Of a stretch of 64,000 nucleotides of DNA, positions 36,714 to 44,897 are shown in pieces. The notes beneath the pieces are model-generated. The model did no database searches and was not told where the DNA came from. It worked only from the letters and a program-made list of their open reading frames with translations. The translations under genes and the position numbers were made by a program. Source of the DNA: Bradyrhizobium sp. CSS354 (GTDB lineage: Bacteria > Pseudomonadota > Alphaproteobacteria > Rhizobiales > Xanthobacteraceae); the NCBI RefSeq assembly GCF_029051725.1, contig NZ_JAACFU010000003.1, forward strand, positions 558,001 to 622,000, read 5' to 3'. Position 1 is the first letter of the stretch. Every line of letters starts with the position of its first letter.

Positions 36714-37202
36714 ATGCTCGACGGCCTGCGCCAATTCATCGCCGACATTGTTGCTCCCCATGCCCAGGACCGCGCATTTGATGACAGCGACTACCGGCTG
36801 GCGGCGACCGCGCTGCTGGTTCACGTGATCTCGCTGGACGGCCAGCCGACGGCTGCCGAGCAGCGCAAATTGCACAGCCTGATCGAAAGCCACTTCGGGC
36901 TCGATCGCGGCACTGCCGATCGTCTGATCGCGGATGCGACAGAAGTCGAGGGCGAAGCGGTCGACCTTTATCACTTCACCAGCGTCATGATGCGCTCGCT
37001 CGACGAAGAGGGCCGCAAGCGGGTCGTTCAGATGATGTGGGAGCTGGTCTACGCCGATGGCCAGGTCACGGAGTTCGAGGACAATGTCGTCTGGCGCGCC
37101 TCCGACCTGCTCGGGATCGCCCAGCGCGACCGGATCGACCTGAAGCACGCGGTCGCAGACCGCGCCGGCGGCCAGGTCAAGGACGACGCGGTCGGTGGGT
37201 GA
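36714..37202 (+). CDS. TerB family protein (COG4103)
   Basis: 162 residues covering a TerB-like all-helical domain: RLAATALLVHVISLDGQPTAAE, then a second pseudo-repeat VQMMWELVYADGQVTEFED. The paired acidic turns (LDGQPTAAE and ADGQVTEFE) resemble the metal-binding positions of TerB. COG4103 proteins are stand-alone in many alphaproteobacteria and are not tied to tellurite resistance; no ter genes are near. ATG at 36714. Confidence 0.88.
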   Translation: MLDGLRQFIADIVAPHAQDRAFDDSDYRLAATALLVHVISLDGQPTAAEQRKLHSLIESHFGLDRGTADRLIADATEVEGEAVDLYHFTSVMMRSLDEEGRKRVVQMMWELVYADGQVTEFEDNVVWRASDLLGIAQRDRIDLKHAVADRAGGQVKDDAVGG

Positions 37203-37430
37203 TCCCTGCCGACTCCGCCAATTGACGGTTGTGCAGATCACATGACGAAACTTTAATGTAGCCTCTGGGCTGCCCGGGTTCCGAATTTCCGCTGTAAATC
37301 CGCGGGTTTCCTGCTTCCCCGTTTCCCGTTCAAGTGGCTATGCGGCGGACGCCGCTTGCCTGTCGCGCTTGGCCTATGCTCTCGTTCCAGCATTGCGGGG
37401 CCAAAAACCTTACATCAAGAGATCTCGATC

Positions 37431-38210
37431 GTGACTGAGCGGGTAACGTTGATCACCGGTGCCTCGGCGGGCATCGGCACGGAGCTGGCGCGTGTGTTCG
37501 CCGCGAACGGACACCGTCTTGCGCTGACGGCGCGACGCGCGGACCGGCTCGAGGCGCTCGCGAACGAGATCGCCGCCAAGGGCGGCAAGAAGCCGATCGT
37601 GATCGCCTGCGATCTTGAGGACGCGGATGCCGGCGAGAAGATCGCCGCCGCACTTGCTGCCGAAGGCGTCGAGCTCGATCATCTCGTCAACAATGCCGGC
37701 TTCGGCGTATTCGGTGACGCAATCGAGCACGACCGGGTCGAGCAGCTCGGCATCGTGGATGTCAATGTCCGGGCTCTGACGGATCTGTCGCTGCGCTTCG
37801 CCGATCAGTTGATCAGGAACAAGGGTGGTCTTCTCAATGTCGGATCGGTCGCCGGCTTTCTGCCCGGCCCCGGCATGGCCGTCTACTACGCGTCCAAGGC
37901 CTATGTGATTTCATTCACCGAGGCCTTGCGGGCGGAGCTTGCGCCACACGGCGTTCGCGTTACCGTACTTTGCCCGGGCCCGGTGCCCACCGAATTCCAG
38001 GCGCGCGCCGGCGTGGGGTCCGGGCATGATACGGCCCTTCTCAATGTTCCTGCCGCCGAGGTCGCACGGCAGGCCTATCGCGGCCTGATGGCCAACAAGC
38101 GGGCAGTGCTCCCTGGTCTGGGCATCAAGATTGTGCCATTTGCACTGCGGTTTTTCCCGCGCGGCTTCATCCTGTCGGCTACCAGCCGGTTTCAGAGGCA
38201 AAGACACTAG
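37431..38210 (+). CDS. Short-chain dehydrogenase/reductase
   Basis: 259 residues of the classical SDR type: TLITGASAGIGTELARVFA (TGxxxGIG), LVNNAGFGVFG (NNAG), VGSVAGFLPGPGMAVYYASKAYVI (Ser plus YxxxK) and CPGPVPTEF. It matches the DltE/YqjQ-like branch with unknown substrate. The GTG at 37431 begins just before the first strand; AAGAG is about 9 bases upstream. Earlier in-frame starts would add unconserved residues. Confidence 0.9.
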   Translation: MTERVTLITGASAGIGTELARVFAANGHRLALTARRADRLEALANEIAAKGGKKPIVIACDLEDADAGEKIAAALAAEGVELDHLVNNAGFGVFGDAIEHDRVEQLGIVDVNVRALTDLSLRFADQLIRNKGGLLNVGSVAGFLPGPGMAVYYASKAYVISFTEALRAELAPHGVRVTVLCPGPVPTEFQARAGVGSGHDTALLNVPAAEVARQAYRGLMANKRAVLPGLGIKIVPFALRFFPRGFILSATSRFQRQRH

Positions 38211-38283
38211 AGAGAGCTTTCGGTCCGTAGTGGCCCGGAGCTTGCTTTCTATCGGGCGTGTGTGTGCGCAAACTCACACGAAA

Positions 38284-38298
38284 TTAACGATCGCTTAG
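38284..38298. promoter_or_regulatory. Near-consensus CtrA-type site TTAA-N7-TTAG
   Basis: TTAA-CGATCGC-TTAG lies 40-54 bases before the glutamine amidotransferase start, matching the TTAA-N7-TTAA CtrA consensus at 7 of 8 bases. A fuller match is found at 43309. Confidence 0.35.
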
Positions 38299-38337
38299 TT
38301 ATGCTGGCGGTCTGAACCGATAGCACTCGCAGAGACC

Positions 38338-39132
38338 ATGTCGTTCCGGACGAACAGGTTTGGTGGCGCAGAAGTGGTGCCCTTCCCCAGAAGGACGCCG
38401 AACGTCGCTGCCTCCGAAACTCGGTTGCCGGTTCTGATCATCCTGCATCAGGAATCATCGACGCCCGGCCGCGTCGGCAATGCGCTGCGCGCGCTGGGCC
38501 ATCGCCTCGACATCCGCCGTCCCCGCTTCGGCGATCCGCTGCCCGAGACCCTCGACCGGCATGCCGGCGCTGTGGTCTTCGGCGGTCCCATGAGCGCCAA
38601 CGATCCCGACGACTACATCCGCCGCGAGATCGACTGGATCGAAATTCCGCTCCGCGAACAGCGGCCGTTCCTCGGCATCTGCCTCGGCGCGCAGATGCTG
38701 GCGAAGCAGTTAGGGGCTCGCGTCGCGCCGCATGCGGATGCACTGACCCAGATCGGCTACTACCCGATCCGCCCGACACCCGCGGGACACGGGCTCTGCC
38801 CGCACTGGCCGGCGCGGGTCTATCACTGGCATCGCGAAGGCTTCGAGTTGCCGGTTGGCGCTGAACTGCTTGCGGAAGGTGATGATTTTCCGGTGCAGGC
38901 GTTCCGGACGGGCAACGCTTTCGGCGTGCAGTTTCATCCTGACGTGACCTACGCGATGATGCATCGCTGGACCACGCGCGGCTATGACGGCCTCAGCGCG
39001 CCCGGCGCGCGGCAGCGGCATCACCATTTCGCGGACCGTGCCGTCTACGATGCCGCGGAACGCGCCTGGCTCGATCATTTCATCGATGGCTGGCTGGTGC
39101 GCCGGCCGGTGCTGGCGCAAGCCGCCGAGTGA
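38338..39132 (+). CDS. Class I glutamine amidotransferase-like protein
   Basis: 264 residues with a complete GATase fold: VVFGGPMSANDPDDY, FLGICLGAQMLA (nucleophile Cys115) and FGVQFHPDVTY (His200). The position after the His-Pro pair is Asp202, where the usual triad acid is Glu. It resembles stand-alone GMP-synthase-like amidotransferases, whose substrate is unknown. About 25 N-terminal residues precede the domain. A CtrA-like motif lies 40 bases upstream. Confidence 0.88.
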   Translation: MSFRTNRFGGAEVVPFPRRTPNVAASETRLPVLIILHQESSTPGRVGNALRALGHRLDIRRPRFGDPLPETLDRHAGAVVFGGPMSANDPDDYIRREIDWIEIPLREQRPFLGICLGAQMLAKQLGARVAPHADALTQIGYYPIRPTPAGHGLCPHWPARVYHWHREGFELPVGAELLAEGDDFPVQAFRTGNAFGVQFHPDVTYAMMHRWTTRGYDGLSAPGARQRHHHFADRAVYDAAERAWLDHFIDGWLVRRPVLAQAAE

Positions 39133-39255
39133 TCACGCCTTCTCAGGTCCTTAGCGCAGGTCCTTGGCGCAAGCCCTTGTCTCATCCCTTGATATGCTAA
39201 GCTCGCTGCCAACGAGCGCGCGCGAACGCGTGCCGGCAAACAAAGGGAGAGCGCC

Positions 39256-40068
39256 ATGGCCTATGAACACATTCTCTATGACGTCAGCGACAAGGTCGCG
39301 ACCATCACGCTCAACCGTCCCGACCGCATGAATGCGTGGACGCCCATCATGGAGCGCGACGTGCGCCATGCGATGGAAGCATCGAGCGCCGATGACAATG
39401 TCCGCGTCATCGTCATCACCGGTGCGGGCCGCGCCTTCTGTGCCGGTGCCGACATGGATGCGCTGAAAGGGCTCGACCCCGATGATGTCAGGCGCGCGTC
39501 GAACCTGCCGCCCTTCGACATGAACCGGCGGCCCGACTGGCAGACGCGCTATGGCTTCTATCCGTCGATCGGGAAGCCTGTCATCGCCATGCTCAACGGC
39601 GCAACCGCCGGCATCGGCCTCGTCCACGCGCTCTATTGCGATCTGCGCTTTGCCGCCGACAACACCGTGTTCACCACCGCCTTCGCGCGGCGTGGTCTGA
39701 TCGCCGAGCACGGCATCAGCTGGATGCTGCCGCGAATCGTCGGCCATGCCAACGCGATGGATCTGTTGCTCTCGGCGCGCCGCGTTTCGAGCGACGAGGC
39801 ATTGCGGATCGGGCTGGTGAATCGGCTCTGCTCGCCAGAGAAGCTGCGCGAGGAGACCTACGCCTATGCGCGCGATCTCGCCGATTTCGTCTCGCCGAGC
39901 GCGATGGCCGTGATCAAGCGGCAGCTCTATGAGGTGCCGTTCCAGACGTTGGCGGAGGCGACGATCGCGGCCAATCGGGACATGATGGTGGCGCTGAACG
40001 GCAGCGATTTCAGGGAAGGGGTCGCGAGCTTCATGGAGAAGCGGCCGCCGAGGTTTACGGGGAAGTAG
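39256..40068 (+). CDS. Enoyl-CoA hydratase/isomerase family protein
   Basis: 270 residues of the crotonase superfamily: VATITLNRPDRMNAW, ITGAGRAFCAGADMDAL (oxyanion-hole strand 1), then KPVIAMLNGATAGIGLVHALYCDLRFAA (oxyanion-hole Gly). FTTAFARRGLIAEHGISWMLPRIVG carries the second catalytic Glu position (AEHG), while the first Glu position appears to be Gly/Ile. It should act on an enoyl-CoA in fatty acid breakdown. AGGGAGAG precedes the ATG at 39256. It is not in an obvious operon. Confidence 0.9.
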   Translation: MAYEHILYDVSDKVATITLNRPDRMNAWTPIMERDVRHAMEASSADDNVRVIVITGAGRAFCAGADMDALKGLDPDDVRRASNLPPFDMNRRPDWQTRYGFYPSIGKPVIAMLNGATAGIGLVHALYCDLRFAADNTVFTTAFARRGLIAEHGISWMLPRIVGHANAMDLLLSARRVSSDEALRIGLVNRLCSPEKLREETYAYARDLADFVSPSAMAVIKRQLYEVPFQTLAEATIAANRDMMVALNGSDFREGVASFMEKRPPRFTGK

Positions 40069-40115
40069 GGGGATTTCGGATGGAGCCCGGCTTCGCCCTT
40101 CGGGCTACGCCGCGG

Positions 40116-40187
40116 CAGCCTTCGCTCGTTTCGCTACGAGGGACTGTCCGGGCTTGCCGAGCCGTAGCTCGCGAAGCGAGCGAAGGC

Positions 40188-40189
<2 letters not shown>
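40116..40189. repeat. 13-bp inverted repeat abutting tRNA-Ala 3' end
   Basis: CAGCCTTCGCTCG (40116-40128) and CGAGCGAAGGCTG (40177-40189) are perfect complements 48 bases apart, and the right arm runs into the CCA of tRNA-Ala on the minus strand. A smaller hairpin GAGCCCGGCTTCGCCCTTCGGGCT lies at 40083-40106. It belongs to the GTAGCCCG-like elements and may help end the tRNA transcript. Confidence 0.65.
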
Positions 40190-40263
<74 letters not shown>

Positions 40264-40451
40264 TTTTGTAGGCCGCTCTGGTCAATGCGGCCGACAACCG
40301 GGCGCCATTTAAGTCCCCGCCAAGGTCAAGTCAAGGACGGGTGTAACCCGGTTTTAGCCATCCCGGCACCGACTTCCCTTGTTTGGACCGGGGGGAACCG
40401 ATATCTAGCAAAAGACGTCAATCCCGACCGAAGCCAGAGTTTTTAAAAGCC

Positions 40452-40742
40452 ATGCGTGCCGTTCTCGACATCGTCATCATCGTGCTCGACCTCTACGTCT
40501 GGCTGCTGATCGCGTCCGCGATCCTGTCCTGGCTGATCGCCTTCAACGTCGTGAACACCCGCAACCAGTTCGTTTCGGCGGTGGCGGAGTTCCTGTACCG
40601 GATCACGGAGCCGGTGCTGGCGCCGATCCGCAATTTTCTGCCCAGCCTCGGCGGCCTCGACATCTCGCCGATCATCCTGATCCTGCTCATCATGTTCATC
40701 GAGCGGGTGATCCTGTATTACATCTACCCGAACGTGATCTAA
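40452..40742 (+). CDS. YggT family membrane protein
   Basis: 96 residues with two hydrophobic halves: VLDIVIIVLDLYVWLLIASAILSWL and ISPIILILLIMFIERVILYYI, and the conserved RITEPVLAPIRNFLP segment between them. YggT proteins are linked to cell division or chloroplast nucleoid spacing (CCB3/YlmG), but the mechanism is unknown. The ATG at 40452 was chosen because the domain starts there. It is followed 20 bases later by the DUF167 gene, a conserved pairing. Confidence 0.92.
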   Translation: MRAVLDIVIIVLDLYVWLLIASAILSWLIAFNVVNTRNQFVSAVAEFLYRITEPVLAPIRNFLPSLGGLDISPIILILLIMFIERVILYYIYPNVI

Positions 40743-40762
40743 GCAGGCTGGAGCGCCCTGGG

Positions 40763-41107
40763 TTGCCAAAGAACCTTGTCATCAAGGAACCTTGGCGTTA
40801 CGGGGCCGCAGGAATCAGCATCGCGCTGCGGGTAACGCCCCGCGGCGGCCGCGACGACATCGACGGGATCGAGCAGCTCTCCGATGGCCGCAGCGTGCTC
40901 AAGGTGCGTGTGCGCGCTATCGCCGATGGCGGCGAGGCCAACAATGCCGTTCTGGTGCTGCTGGCGAAATCGCTGGGCGTGCCCAAGGCCAGCGTAAAAC
41001 TCCTGTCGGGAGCGACCTCGCGGCTGAAGCAGATCGCGGTCGACGGCGATCCGGCGCGGCTCGGCGAAGCCCTGCGCCAGCTCGCATCAGCCAAATCGAC
41101 AGACTGA
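40763..41107 (+). CDS. DUF167 / YggU family protein
   Basis: 114 residues. [42 protein letters not shown] and [18 protein letters not shown] cover the whole DUF167 domain, whose function is unknown. The start appears to be a TTG at 40763, since no ATG or GTG lies in frame before the domain; GGAG is about 10 bases upstream. It lies between yggT and folD (10-base gap). Confidence 0.88.
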   Translation: MPKNLVIKEPWRYGAAGISIALRVTPRGGRDDIDGIEQLSDGRSVLKVRVRAIADGGEANNAVLVLLAKSLGVPKASVKLLSGATSRLKQIAVDGDPARLGEALRQLASAKSTD

Positions 41108-41117
41108 GGGAACTGAC

Positions 41118-42002
41118 ATGACCGCCAGGATCATCGACGGAAAAGTCATCGCCGCGGAACTTCGCGCCCGCGTCGCCGACGAGGTCGCACGCGTCAAGCG
41201 CGAGCACAATCTGGTGCCGGGCCTTGCGGTCGTCCTTGTGGGAAGCGACCCGGCGAGCGAGGTCTATGTCCGCTCGAAACACACCCAGACCCAGGTCGCC
41301 GGTATGGCCTCATTCGAGCACAAGCTGCCGGCCGACGTCTCGCAAGCAGATCTCCTGGCGCTGGTCGCAAAACTCAACCGCGATCCCGCCGTGCACGGTA
41401 TTCTGGTGCAACTGCCGCTCCCCAAGGGCCTCAACACCGAGGCCGTCGTCAATGCCATAGACCCCGCCAAGGATGTCGACGGGCTGCATCCGAACAATGC
41501 CGGTCGCCTCGCCGGCGGTTTCGAGGCGCTGTCGCCCTGCACGCCTCTCGGCTGCATCATTTTAACCAAGAGCGTGCATGCGTCGCTCGAAGGCATGAAC
41601 GCCATCGTCATCGGCCGCTCCAATCTCGTCGGCCGCCCGCTGGTGCAGCTGTTGTTGAACGAGAACGCCACAGTGACCATCGCGCATTCGCGCTCGCGCG
41701 ACCTCCCCGGGCTCGTCAAGCGCGCCGACCTCGTCTACGCCGCGGTCGGAAAGTCCGAGATGGTGCGCGGCGACTGGCTGAAGCCGGGGGCGACCGTGAT
41801 CGACGTCGGTATCAACCGGATCCCGAAGGACGACGGGAAGACGCGTCTCGTCGGCGATGTCGCCTATCAGGAAGGGCTTGCAGTGGCCGGCGCGATCACG
41901 CCGGTGCCGGGCGGCGTCGGTCAGATGACGGTCGCGTGCTTGCTCGTGAACACGTTGCGCGCGGCCTGCGCGATTGCAGGGCTGCCGAAGCCGGCGGTGT
42001 AG
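41118..42002 (+). CDS. folD: Bifunctional methylenetetrahydrofolate dehydrogenase/cyclohydrolase
   Basis: 294 residues. [21 protein letters not shown] holds the catalytic Lys and Tyr, [11 protein letters not shown] and [12 protein letters not shown] are the family signatures, [11 protein letters not shown] is the NADP site and [11 protein letters not shown] closes the protein. It interconverts methylene-, methenyl- and formyl-tetrahydrofolate. GAGGGA precedes the ATG. It is the third gene of yggT-DUF167-folD and supplies formyl-THF that PurH, elsewhere in the window, consumes. Confidence 0.97.
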   Translation: MTARIIDGKVIAAELRARVADEVARVKREHNLVPGLAVVLVGSDPASEVYVRSKHTQTQVAGMASFEHKLPADVSQADLLALVAKLNRDPAVHGILVQLPLPKGLNTEAVVNAIDPAKDVDGLHPNNAGRLAGGFEALSPCTPLGCIILTKSVHASLEGMNAIVIGRSNLVGRPLVQLLLNENATVTIAHSRSRDLPGLVKRADLVYAAVGKSEMVRGDWLKPGATVIDVGINRIPKDDGKTRLVGDVAYQEGLAVAGAITPVPGGVGQMTVACLLVNTLRAACAIAGLPKPAV

Positions 42003-42006
42003 TTCA

Positions 42007-42030
42007 CCTCGCCCCGCAAGCGGGGCGAGG
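42007..42030. repeat. Hairpin CCTCGCCCCGC/GCGGGGCGAGG between folD and ppa
   Basis: A near-perfect palindrome of 24 bases lies 5 bases after folD and 10 bases before the ppa stop. With convergent genes on both sides it could serve as a bidirectional mRNA-end hairpin. It lacks a T run. Confidence 0.65.
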
Positions 42031-42039
42031 GAGCAGAGC

Positions 42040-42576
42040 TCAGGCCTTCTTCTTCTTCTCGCGATCGATGCCCTCGAGGATCAGCTTGTGCGCATCCTCT
42101 GGGCCGCCCCAGCGCAGGATCTTCACCCACTTGCCGGGTTCGAGATCCTTGTAGTGCTCGAAGAAGTGCTGGATCTGCTGGAGCGTGATGTCCGGCAGGT
42201 CGGAATACGACTTCACCTTGTCGTAGCGCTGGGTGAGCTTGGACGAAGGCACCGCCAGAATCTTCTCGTCGCCGCCGGCTTCGTCTTCCATGAACAGAAC
42301 GCCGACCGGGCGCACGCTCATGACCGCTCCTGGGATGATGGCGCGGGTGTTGATGATGAGGACGTCGCAAGGATCGCCGTCGTCGGACAGCGTGTGCGGG
42401 ATGAAGCCGTAGTTACCGGGGTAACGCATCGGGGTGTAGAGGAAGCGGTCGACCACCAGCGTGCCGGCTTCCTTGTCCATCTCGTATTTGATCGGTTCGC
42501 CGCCCACGGGGACTTCGATGATGACGTTGACGTCGTTGGGTACGTTTTTCCCGATCGAGACCGCATCGATACGCAT
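42040..42576 (-). CDS. ppa: Soluble inorganic pyrophosphatase (family I)
   Basis: 178 residues. [39 protein letters not shown] and [16 protein letters not shown] hold the conserved Lys, Glu, Tyr and Asp residues of the metal and pyrophosphate site. It hydrolyses cytosolic pyrophosphate. The ATG at 42576 has GGAG about 6 bases upstream. It converges with folD. Confidence 0.97.
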   Translation of the reverse strand: MRIDAVSIGKNVPNDVNVIIEVPVGGEPIKYEMDKEAGTLVVDRFLYTPMRYPGNYGFIPHTLSDDGDPCDVLIINTRAIIPGAVMSVRPVGVLFMEDEAGGDEKILAVPSSKLTQRYDKVKSYSDLPDITLQQIQHFFEHYKDLEPGKWVKILRWGGPEDAHKLILEGIDREKKKKA

Positions 42577-42753
42577 TCAAGGCTCCGTTGTTGCCGAGGT
42601 TAAATCGCACCCGGCAGCGATTTTGGCGCTGTCATACGCGGGCTTGGCCCGCTGATCCATCGCGTTTTTGTGAAATAATGAATCCGGCGATCACCGGCTC
42701 AAAAGGCAACGGTATCGACGGAAGGGAAACGCTGCCGGCTGGACTTCAGCAGC

Positions 42754-43263
42754 TCAATTGGTCCAAGCGAAGGCAACCTTGTCGAGCGACTTCGGCCCGA
42801 AACGCTCCGAGGAACGTGCCACCATGCGGCCGCCCAAGGCACGGTAGAACTCCGTGGCCGGATCATTGTCCGAGAGCGCCCACACCACCATGCTCTTCAG
42901 GCCGCTCTGCATCAGGTCGCGGCGGGCCGCGGTGAACAGGCGGCGGCCGAAGCCCAGGCCCTGGAATTCGGGACGCAGATAGAGCTCGTAGACCTCGCCA
43001 TCGAAATGCAGGCTGCGGGCGCGGTTGCGGCCGTAATTGGCGTAGCCTGCGATCTTGTCGCCGAACACCAGCACGCTGACGCGGCTGCCCTTGCGGATCG
43101 CGCTGTCCCACCATTGCGGACCGCGGCGGTTGATCAGCTTTTCCAGTTCGGCGCCGGGAATGATGCCCTGATAGGCGGAGCGCCAGGCTTCGTCATGGGT
43201 GGACGCCACCGCAGTTGCATCTGCGGCTTTGGCCGGCCGGACCTCGATCAGGGTTGTGCTCAT
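42754..43263 (-). CDS. GNAT family N-acetyltransferase
   Basis: 169 residues. VRPAKAADATAVASTHDEAW is the first GNAT strand and helix, YELYLRPEFQGLGFGRRLFTAARRDL holds the acetyl-CoA pyrophosphate loop (Q-x-x-G-x-G), and VVWALSDNDPATEFYRALGG is motif B. The acyl acceptor is unknown. The ATG at 43263 was chosen over an in-frame start at 43299. A full CtrA-type motif lies 46 bases upstream. Confidence 0.9.
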   Translation of the reverse strand: MSTTLIEVRPAKAADATAVASTHDEAWRSAYQGIIPGAELEKLINRRGPQWWDSAIRKGSRVSVLVFGDKIAGYANYGRNRARSLHFDGEVYELYLRPEFQGLGFGRRLFTAARRDLMQSGLKSMVVWALSDNDPATEFYRALGGRMVARSSERFGPKSLDKVAFAWTN

Positions 43264-43308
43264 GGACGTGATCAAACCAAGTCGCCGCGCCGGCGGCAAG
43301 ACCTATCG

Positions 43309-43324
43309 TTAATTATCGGTTAAC
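43309..43324. promoter_or_regulatory. Consensus CtrA-type site TTAA-N7-TTAAC
   Basis: TTAA-TTATCGG-TTAAC matches the full CtrA consensus. It lies 46 bases upstream of the GNAT start and about 200 bases before the divergent alpha/beta hydrolase. CtrA is the cell-cycle response regulator of alphaproteobacteria. Random occurrence in one 64-kb window is possible but unlikely at this GC content. Confidence 0.5.
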
Positions 43325-43525
43325 GTGTGGACTTTCTGCATCAGTATTTGAACCATGTTGTGCCGAAAAAAGACAAGACGCCGATTCGAGTGGCACCGGA
43401 GTGCCATGCGTCGGTGCAAAACTGCTTTGCGGCAACGAATGAACGGCAATCGCAACGCAGAAAGTCTGCCGATATTGATTCGTTCCTACTAGTCTGGCCG
43501 TTGCTGTTCTCGCCTCCGGCAATTC

Positions 43526-44425
43526 ATGCGGCTCCTCAAACTCCTCGTGCTTCTGCCTCTGTTGGCCTTGCTGACTGCGCCGCCCGTGTGCGCTCAGGTC
43601 ACGTTTGGTTCGTCCGGAGCGGAGGGCGATCCGTTTCGCCGGCAGCAATGGCGCGTGCCGTCGCCAGATACCGACATCGCCGCCTATGCCCTGCTGTTTC
43701 GCCCGCCGGGTGCCGGCCCGTTCCGGCTTGCGGTGATCGCGCATGCTTCGACGCAAAATGGCTTGCGGCGCGCGCAAACGCCCCAACCGGAATACCGCGC
43801 ACTCACTGCGTTCCTCATTGCGCGCGGCTTCGCCGTGCTGGTGCCGGAACGGCTCGGCCATGGCGCAACAGGCGGCCGCTATGTCGAGGACCAGGGTGGC
43901 TGCGACGAGGCGGATTATCTGCGCTCGGGCCGCGCAACGGCCGACGAAATCTCGCTCGCGCTGGAGGATTTGCGAAAGCAGGATTTTATCCGCAAGGACG
44001 CCGTGATCGTGATCGGCCATTCCGCCGGCGGTTGGGGCGCGCTGGCGCTCGCCAATGCCGATCCGAAGGCGATCTCCGCCATCATCGCCTTTGCGCCGGG
44101 CCGCGGCGGCCATGCCAATGACGAGCCGAACCGGATCTGCGCGCCCCACACGCTTCTCGCGGCGGCGGCTGAATTTGGCAAGGCCGCGCGCATCCCCGTC
44201 ACGTGGCTCGTTGCCGCCAATGACAGCTACTTTGCACCGGCATTTTCGCTTGCGTTGGTCGACGCGTTTCGGCGCAGCGGCGGCAAGGTCGACTTCCGTG
44301 CGCTGCCGGCCGTGGGTAGCGAGGGGCACTGGATGATCGAGAGCGAGGCCGGTGTCAACGCCGCGAGTGCAGAACTTGGGCGCGGGCTGAACCTGCCCAA
44401 GCCTGTGGTGACCAGGAAGCCATGA
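43526..44425 (+). CDS. Exported alpha/beta hydrolase (dienelactone-hydrolase-like)
   Basis: 299 residues. A signal peptide (LLKLLVLLPLLALLTAPPVCAQ) leads to a hydrolase domain with the VIVIGHSAGGWGALAL nucleophile elbow (Ser in GHSAG), a VTWLVAANDSYFAP acid strand and EGHWMIE His. It is likely a periplasmic esterase of unknown substrate. It is the first gene of a tight four-gene unit; its stop overlaps the DUF2269 start (ATGA). Confidence 0.85.
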   Translation: MRLLKLLVLLPLLALLTAPPVCAQVTFGSSGAEGDPFRRQQWRVPSPDTDIAAYALLFRPPGAGPFRLAVIAHASTQNGLRRAQTPQPEYRALTAFLIARGFAVLVPERLGHGATGGRYVEDQGGCDEADYLRSGRATADEISLALEDLRKQDFIRKDAVIVIGHSAGGWGALALANADPKAISAIIAFAPGRGGHANDEPNRICAPHTLLAAAAEFGKAARIPVTWLVAANDSYFAPAFSLALVDAFRRSGGKVDFRALPAVGSEGHWMIESEAGVNAASAELGRGLNLPKPVVTRKP

Positions 44426-44889
44426 CGCTGTATTTCCTCATCAAGTATCTGCACGTGCTCGGCGCAATCGTCATTCTCGGCACTGGAACCGGTATCGCTT
44501 TCTTTATGCTGATGGCGCATCGCACGAACGACGTGGCGTTCATCGCGCGCACTGCTTCGGTAGTCGTGATCGCGGACGCGATCTTCACGTTATCCGCCGT
44601 GATCCTCCAGCCGATCACGGGCGGTTTGCTGATGATGCTCTCGGCAACGTCGATCGCCGAGCGCTGGCTGCTCGCCTCGCTTGCGCTCTATATCATTGCT
44701 GGCTTGTTCTGGATCCCCGTGATTTTCATGCAGATCGAGATGCGCGATCTCGTGCGTAAGGCCGCCGAGGAGTGTGGCGCGCTTCCGGAGCGCTATTTCG
44801 TCCTGTTCCGCCGCTGGTTCGTGTTCGGTTTCCCCGGCTTCGGCGCCACGATGCTGATCCTCTGGCTGATGATCGCAAAACCGTTTTGA
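44422..44889 (+). CDS. DUF2269 family membrane protein
   Basis: 155 residues with four hydrophobic segments. TLYFLIKYLHVLGAIVILGTGTGIAFF with His and Gly near the first helix, LQPITGGLLMM and AERWLLASLALYIIAG are typical of DUF2269. The His-containing helix invites a haem or metal role, but none is shown. It overlaps the hydrolase gene by 4 bases, and the SDR-DoxX gene starts 8 bases after its stop. Confidence 0.88.
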   Translation: MTLYFLIKYLHVLGAIVILGTGTGIAFFMLMAHRTNDVAFIARTASVVVIADAIFTLSAVILQPITGGLLMMLSATSIAERWLLASLALYIIAGLFWIPVIFMQIEMRDLVRKAAEECGALPERYFVLFRRWFVFGFPGFGATMLILWLMIAKPF

Positions 44890-44897
44890 GGAAGGTC

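Noticed and set aside
36714..37202. Tellurite resistance operon
   Set aside because: Only a lone TerB-like COG4103 gene is present; no terC, terD or terZ-type neighbours.
40394..40420. Possible EcfG-type promoter upstream of yggT (GGAAC, then CGTC after 17 bases)
   Set aside because: Only a partial match, and single GGAAC hits are frequent in GC-rich DNA.
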